Shown here: positions 60,411-64,000 of the stretch, piece by piece
How the letters are laid out: the number at the start of each line of letters is the position of its first letter
Position numbering within the stretch: position 1 is the first letter of the stretch
Program-made: the position numbers and the translations under genes
From: Streptomyces humi
Lineage (GTDB): Bacteria > Actinomycetota > Actinomycetes > Streptomycetales > Streptomycetaceae
Direction: 5' to 3'
DNA length: 64,000 bases
NCBI RefSeq assembly: GCF_001005085.2
Contig: NZ_LBMU02000002.1
Location: 1-64,000 of the forward strand
Notes under the pieces: generated by a model
What the model was told of the DNA's origin: nothing
Seen by the model: the letters and a program-made list of their open reading frames with translations, nothing else
Databases searched by the model: none

Positions 60411-62195
60411 TCAGACCTTCAGCGTCCTGATCGACGTCGGCGCGTGGCCCGGCTCGGTGGCGAGTTCCTCGAACTCGACCACGTTCGAGATGTCGTTGGT
60501 GGTCGACATGGAGATGTCGGTGACCCGCTCCAGGATCACCTCCACCACGACCGGCACCCGGTGCTCCGCCGCAAGCTTCCTGGCCTGCTCGAAGGCCGGC
60601 CCCAGGTCCGCCGGGTCGATCACCCGGATCGCCTTGCAGCCCAGCCCTTCGGCGACCTTGACGTGGTCGACGCCGTAGACGCCCAGCTCGGGCGAGTTGA
60701 TGTTCTCGAACTCCAGCTTGACCTGGAAGTCGATGTCGAACGCCCGCTGGGCCTGCCGGATCAGGCCCAGGTAGGCGTTGTTGACCAGCACGTGCACGTA
60801 CGGGATCCGGTGCTGCGCGCCGACCGCCAGCTCCTCCAGCATGAACTGGAAGTCGTAGTCGCCGGAGAGGGCCACCACGGACGCCTCCGGGTCGGCCTTG
60901 GCGACGCCCAGCGCGGCCGGGATGGTCCAGCCGAGCGGGCCCGCCTGGCCGCAGTTGATCCAGTGCCGGGGCCCGTAGACGTGCAGCAGCTGGGCGCCGG
61001 CGATCTGGGAGAGGCCGATCGTGGAGACGTACCGGGTCTCCGGGCCGAACGCCTTGTTCATCTCCTCGTAGACGCGCTGCGGCTTGATCGGGATGTCGTC
61101 GAAGTGGGTACGGCGCTGGAGGGTCGCCTTCCTCTGCTGCGCGGAGGCGGCCCAGGCGGCGCGGTCGGGCAGCCCGCCCGCCGCCTTCGACTCACGTGCC
61201 ACCTCGACGAACAGCTCCAGCGCCGCCTTCGCGTCGGAGGCGATGCCGTAGTCCGGTGCGAAGATCCGGCCGATCTGGGTCGGCTCGACATCGACGTGGA
61301 CGAACGTCCGGCCGGCGGTGTAGACGTCCAGCCGGCCGGTGTGCCGGTTCGCCCAGCGGTTGCCGATCCCGAGGACGAAGTCGGACTCCAGGAACGTCGC
61401 GTTGCCGTAGCGGTGCGAGGTCTGAAGACCCACCATGCCGGCGTTGAGTTCGTGGTCGTCGGGGAGCACGCCCCAGCCCATCAGGGTCGGGACGACCGGG
61501 GTGCCGGTCAACTCGGCGAACTCGACGAGCAGTTCGGCGGCGTCCGCGTTGATGACCCCGCCACCGGCGACGATCAGGGGGCGTTCGGCCGCGTTGAGCA
61601 TCCCGATCGCCTTCTCGACCTGGGCGCGGGAGGCCACGGGCTTGTAGACGGGCAGCGGCTGGTACGTCTCGGGGTCGAACTCGATCTCGGTGAGCTGGAC
61701 GTCGATCGGCAGGTCGACGAGGACCGGACCGGGGCGCCCTGAGCGCATCAGGTGGAACGCCTGCTGGAAGACGCCGGGCACCTGGGCGGCCTCCAGCACG
61801 GTGACCGCCATCTTCGTCACCGGCTTGGCGATGGCGGCGATGTCGACGGCCTGGAAGTCCTCCTTGTGGATCACCGCGGTCGGGGCCTGGCCGGTGACGC
61901 AGAGGATCGGGACGGAGTCGCCGGTGGCCGAGTACAGGCCGGTGATCATGTCGGTGCCCGCGGGTCCCGACGTGCCGACGCAGACGCCGATGTTGCCGGG
62001 GCGGGCGCGGGTGTAGCCCTCGGCCATGTGCGAGGCGCCCTCGACATGGCGGGCGAGGGTGTGGGTGATGGAGCCGGAGGCCTTGAGCGCCGCGTAGAAG
62101 GGGTTGATCGCCGCGCCGGGCACCCCGAACACGTCGGTGACGCCCTCGCACCTGAGGATCTCAACTGCCGCGCGGGCAGCGGTCATACGAGCCAT
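60411..62195 (-). CDS. gcl: glyoxylate carboligase (tartronate-semialdehyde synthase)
   Basis: 594 residues, thiamine-diphosphate enzyme joining two glyoxylates to tartronate semialdehyde and CO2. [15 protein letters not shown] and [18 protein letters not shown] place Val51 where most ThDP enzymes have Glu, the known special feature of Gcl. The ThDP motif is [37 protein letters not shown], with [11 protein letters not shown] before it. ATG 62195 follows AGGAG. It is controlled by the tandem AllR-type operator 62 bp upstream. Confidence 0.96.
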   Translation of the reverse strand: MARMTAARAAVEILRCEGVTDVFGVPGAAINPFYAALKASGSITHTLARHVEGASHMAEGYTRARPGNIGVCVGTSGPAGTDMITGLYSATGDSVPILCVTGQAPTAVIHKEDFQAVDIAAIAKPVTKMAVTVLEAAQVPGVFQQAFHLMRSGRPGPVLVDLPIDVQLTEIEFDPETYQPLPVYKPVASRAQVEKAIGMLNAAERPLIVAGGGVINADAAELLVEFAELTGTPVVPTLMGWGVLPDDHELNAGMVGLQTSHRYGNATFLESDFVLGIGNRWANRHTGRLDVYTAGRTFVHVDVEPTQIGRIFAPDYGIASDAKAALELFVEVARESKAAGGLPDRAAWAASAQQRKATLQRRTHFDDIPIKPQRVYEEMNKAFGPETRYVSTIGLSQIAGAQLLHVYGPRHWINCGQAGPLGWTIPAALGVAKADPEASVVALSGDYDFQFMLEELAVGAQHRIPYVHVLVNNAYLGLIRQAQRAFDIDFQVKLEFENINSPELGVYGVDHVKVAEGLGCKAIRVIDPADLGPAFEQARKLAAEHRVPVVVEVILERVTDISMSTTNDISNVVEFEELATEPGHAPTSIRTLKV

Positions 62196-62256
62196 CGAGA
62201 ACTCCTGCTTTCGGCTGTCGGATGCCTGCTCCCGTCGCGCCCCGCGGTGAGCGGAA

Positions 62257-62292
62257 TTCCGCATTGTGGAAAATTACTTCTACTATCTGGAA
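62257..62292. promoter_or_regulatory. tandem AllR-type operator of gcl
   Basis: Primary TTCCGCATTGTGGAA (62257-62271; on the minus strand TTCCACAATGCGGAA) and secondary TTCTACTATCTGGAA (62278-62292), starts 21 bp apart. A GCGGAATTCCGC palindrome overlaps the gene-proximal edge. Confidence 0.8.
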
Positions 62293-62395
62293 TCAATGTA
62301 GGTCGAGGGGCGAACGTCGTCAAGAGAGGGACAACCGGGCCCCGACCGGGGCACCATGGGACGGCTGAACCGACGCGACGCCTGAGGTGGGGGCC

Positions 62396-63127
62396 ATGTC
62401 CGAGAGCGTGCCGGTGCGCTGTCCGGCCTGTCGGCGCGAGCACGTCTACACCGCGCCGTCCTACCCCTGCGCCTGCGGTGCGCCGGTCACCCCGAGCCTG
62501 GACGGCACGGCCGAGGCGACGGCGGTGGCGCACCGGGACTGGGACGCGGACTGGGTGACGGTGAGCTGCGGCTCCTGCGGCCGCCGGGACCAGTGGCCGC
62601 GGCCGGAGGTGGGCTGCCCGTGCGGAGCGCTGCTGCGGGTCCCGGTCGCCGGCACGGTGTCCGGGCCCGCATCCGGGTCCGGGTCCGCGTCCGGGTCCGG
62701 GTCCGCGTCCGGGTCCGGGTCCGCGTCCGGGTCCGGGTCCGAACCGCGGGCCGCCTTCCATCCCGTGACGATCCGCACCGCCCGGGACGCGGTCACGGCC
62801 GCCGCGCTCTACCTGCGCTGGCTCGGGTACCGGGACATCCGCCGCGCCGACCAGCGGCCGCCGTCCGGGATCGGGCTGGCCGCACGCGGTCTGGTGGCCC
62901 AGGTGGACCCGACCGTGCGGGCGGCCTCGCGGCGGGACGTGGAGTGCCTGTGGCTGACGGCGATGACGGAGGACTCGGGGTGCGCTTACTTCTCCCTCGC
63001 GGGGTATGCCGAGGACGCCCGCGCGTGTGCGGACGACCTGGGCATACCGTTGTTCGTGCTGGACCTCACCGGGACGCCGCAGGCGGTCAACGGTTGCGCC
63101 GATGAGCTGCACGGGTCAGGTGCGTGA
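62396..63127 (+). CDS. Zn-ribbon protein with a possible degenerate restriction-endonuclease-like domain
   Basis: 243 residues. Two CxxC pairs (VRCPACRREH / YPCACG) and two more (VSCGSCGRRD / VGCPCGA) give two zinc ribbons in residues 7-85. A GSGSAS linker repeat (18-bp DNA unit, 62665-62745) follows. The C-terminal domain, DAVTAAALYLRWLGYRDIRRAD…GIGLAARGLVAQVDPTVRAASRRDVECLW, resembles Mrr-like nucleases, but the expected Asp and QxK catalytic positions read GIGL and QVD, so it is probably inactive. The family call is tentative. Confidence 0.7.
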   Translation: MSESVPVRCPACRREHVYTAPSYPCACGAPVTPSLDGTAEATAVAHRDWDADWVTVSCGSCGRRDQWPRPEVGCPCGALLRVPVAGTVSGPASGSGSASGSGSASGSGSASGSGSEPRAAFHPVTIRTARDAVTAAALYLRWLGYRDIRRADQRPPSGIGLAARGLVAQVDPTVRAASRRDVECLWLTAMTEDSGCAYFSLAGYAEDARACADDLGIPLFVLDLTGTPQAVNGCADELHGSGA

Positions 63128-63159
63128 GGAACTGCGGGCCGGTGGGGGGCTTGTCGCGC

Positions 63160-63215
63160 GGTTCCTCCCCCAGCCTTCGGCCGGGGGGACCCCCAGCGCC
63201 CCTACGAGGCGCCCT
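63160..63215. repeat. dispersed hairpin element, copy 2
   Basis: GGTTCCTCCCCCAGCCTTCGGCCGGGGGGACCCCCAGCGCCCC (in part) closely matches the element at 19237-19303, and again lies between the stops of convergent genes. Confidence 0.7.
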
Positions 63216-64000
63216 ACCTCCCGGCGTACTTCTCCCTCAGTTCGATCTTGCGGACCTTGCCCGAGACCGTCATCGGGAAGGTGTCCAGGATCTGGATCCT
63301 GGTCGGCACCTTGTAGTGGGCCAGGCGGCCCGCGCAGAACGCGCGCAGGTCCTCCAGGGTCGGCGGGGCGGCCGGGTCGTGCGGGATGACGCAGGCCAGG
63401 ACCTCCTCGCCGTACGTCTCGTGCGGGACGCCGACGACCTGGACGTCGCGGATCCCGGGGTGCCCGTAGAGGAACTCCTCGATCTCGCGCGGATAGACGT
63501 TCTCACCACCCCGGATGATCATGTCCTTGATCCGGCCGACGATCTCGACGTAGCCGTCCTCCCGCATCGTCGCCAGGTCGCCGGTGTGCATCCAGCGTCC
63601 GGGGTCGACGGCCTCCGCCGTCTTCTCCGGCTCGTTCCAGTAGCCGAGCATCACGCTGTAGCCGCGGGTGCACAACTCCCCTGCCGCGCCCCGGGGTCGC
63701 GTCACCCCGGTGGCCGGGTCGACGACCTTGACCTCCAGGTGCGGCAGCACCCGGCCGACCGTGCCCGTGCGGTGTTCCAGGTCGTCGTCGATGCGGGTCT
63801 GGAGCGAGACCGGGCTCGTCTCCGTCATGCCGTAGCAGATGGAGACCTCCGCCATGTGCATCTCCGCGACGACTCGCTTCATCACCTCGACCGGACAGGG
63901 CGAGCCCGCCATGATGCCGGTGCGCAGCGTGGCGAGGTCGTAGGAGGCGAAGTCGGGGAGGTTCAGTTCCGCGATGAACATGGTCGGCACCCCGTACAGC
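63214..64000 (-). CDS. acyl-CoA synthetase, C-terminal part (runs off right edge)
   Basis: At least 262 residues, with the 5' end beyond base 64000. ANL-family motifs: [76 protein letters not shown] (adenylate contacts and hinge) and the catalytic Lys in [16 protein letters not shown]. This is the pattern of medium/long-chain fatty-acyl-CoA synthetases. The in-frame ATG at 63990 is internal, not the start. Confidence 0.92.
   Translation of the reverse strand, partial: LYGVPTMFIAELNLPDFASYDLATLRTGIMAGSPCPVEVMKRVVAEMHMAEVSICYGMTETSPVSLQTRIDDDLEHRTGTVGRVLPHLEVKVVDPATGVTRPRGAAGELCTRGYSVMLGYWNEPEKTAEAVDPGRWMHTGDLATMREDGYVEIVGRIKDMIIRGGENVYPREIEEFLYGHPGIRDVQVVGVPHETYGEEVLACVIPHDPAAPPTLEDLRAFCAGRLAHYKVPTRIQILDTFPMTVSGKVRKIELREKYAGR

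Overview
The window is high-GC DNA with GTG/TTG starts, ATGA/GTGA overlaps and Streptomyces-type gene families, so it comes from a Streptomyces chromosome. From memory only, the order of the helicase, ROK/ABC, allantoin, malate synthase, uricase and glyoxylate carboligase genes matches the right-arm region of S. coelicolor (about SCO6262 down to SCO6196). A block of about 17 kb (roughly 23.4-40.0 kb) looks accessory. I saw no tRNA, rRNA, CRISPR array or insertion sequence.

Layout. 1-5.4 kb: SNF2-type helicase with a repeat-rich partner cut by the window edge, a small membrane protein and a ROK sugar kinase. 5.5-10.4 kb: a sugar ABC importer, its GntR regulator and a Gfo/Idh-type dehydrogenase, with two identical TGTCCGGACA palindromes as likely GntR operators. 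10.4-15.6 kb: cytochrome P450, a two-component pair separated by a tandem-repeat array, a secreted RNase Sa-like ribonuclease and an AIM24-family protein. 15.6-22.2 kb: allantoicase, allantoinase, the IclR regulator AllR and malate synthase. 22.2-23.4 kb: an Rdx protein and a HipA-like protein.

23.4-36.3 kb: a candidate C7-cyclitol biosynthetic cluster. It holds a sedoheptulose-7-phosphate cyclase, a two-domain VOC protein of the kind that epimerises 2-epi-5-epi-valiolone, a Tat-exported bicovalent FAD oxidase, an O-acyltransferase, an MFS exporter, two cupins, medium- and short-chain dehydrogenases and MarR/TetR regulators. No aminotransferase lies inside this block. 36.4-40.0 kb: two divergent IucA/IucC-type NIS synthetases around a near-perfect 23-bp palindrome. 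40.2-50.3 kb: a VWA membrane-protein pair, an alanine-type aminotransferase with an HxlR regulator and paired operators, a phosphatase, a thioesterase, an HxlR/DHA2-MFS pair, an NmrA-like protein and an AraC regulator.

50.2-55.9 kb: a urate operon on the minus strand (OHCU decarboxylase, HIU hydrolase, urate oxidase), then 8-oxoguanine deaminase and an NCS2 purine permease. 55.9-62.3 kb: PolX-type polymerase, hydroxypyruvate isomerase, tartronate semialdehyde reductase and glyoxylate carboligase. 62.4-64 kb: a Zn-ribbon protein with a possible degenerate nuclease fold and the C-terminal part of an acyl-CoA synthetase.

The purine genes form one pathway: oxidised guanine or urate to allantoin, allantoate and glyoxylate, with glyoxylate leaving either through malate synthase or through carboligase, isomerase and reductase to glycerate. 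Four promoters (allantoinase/allR, malate synthase, isomerase, carboligase) carry the same operator: a TTCC-N7-GGAA 15-mer paired with a weaker copy exactly 21 bp away. This marks them as the AllR regulon.
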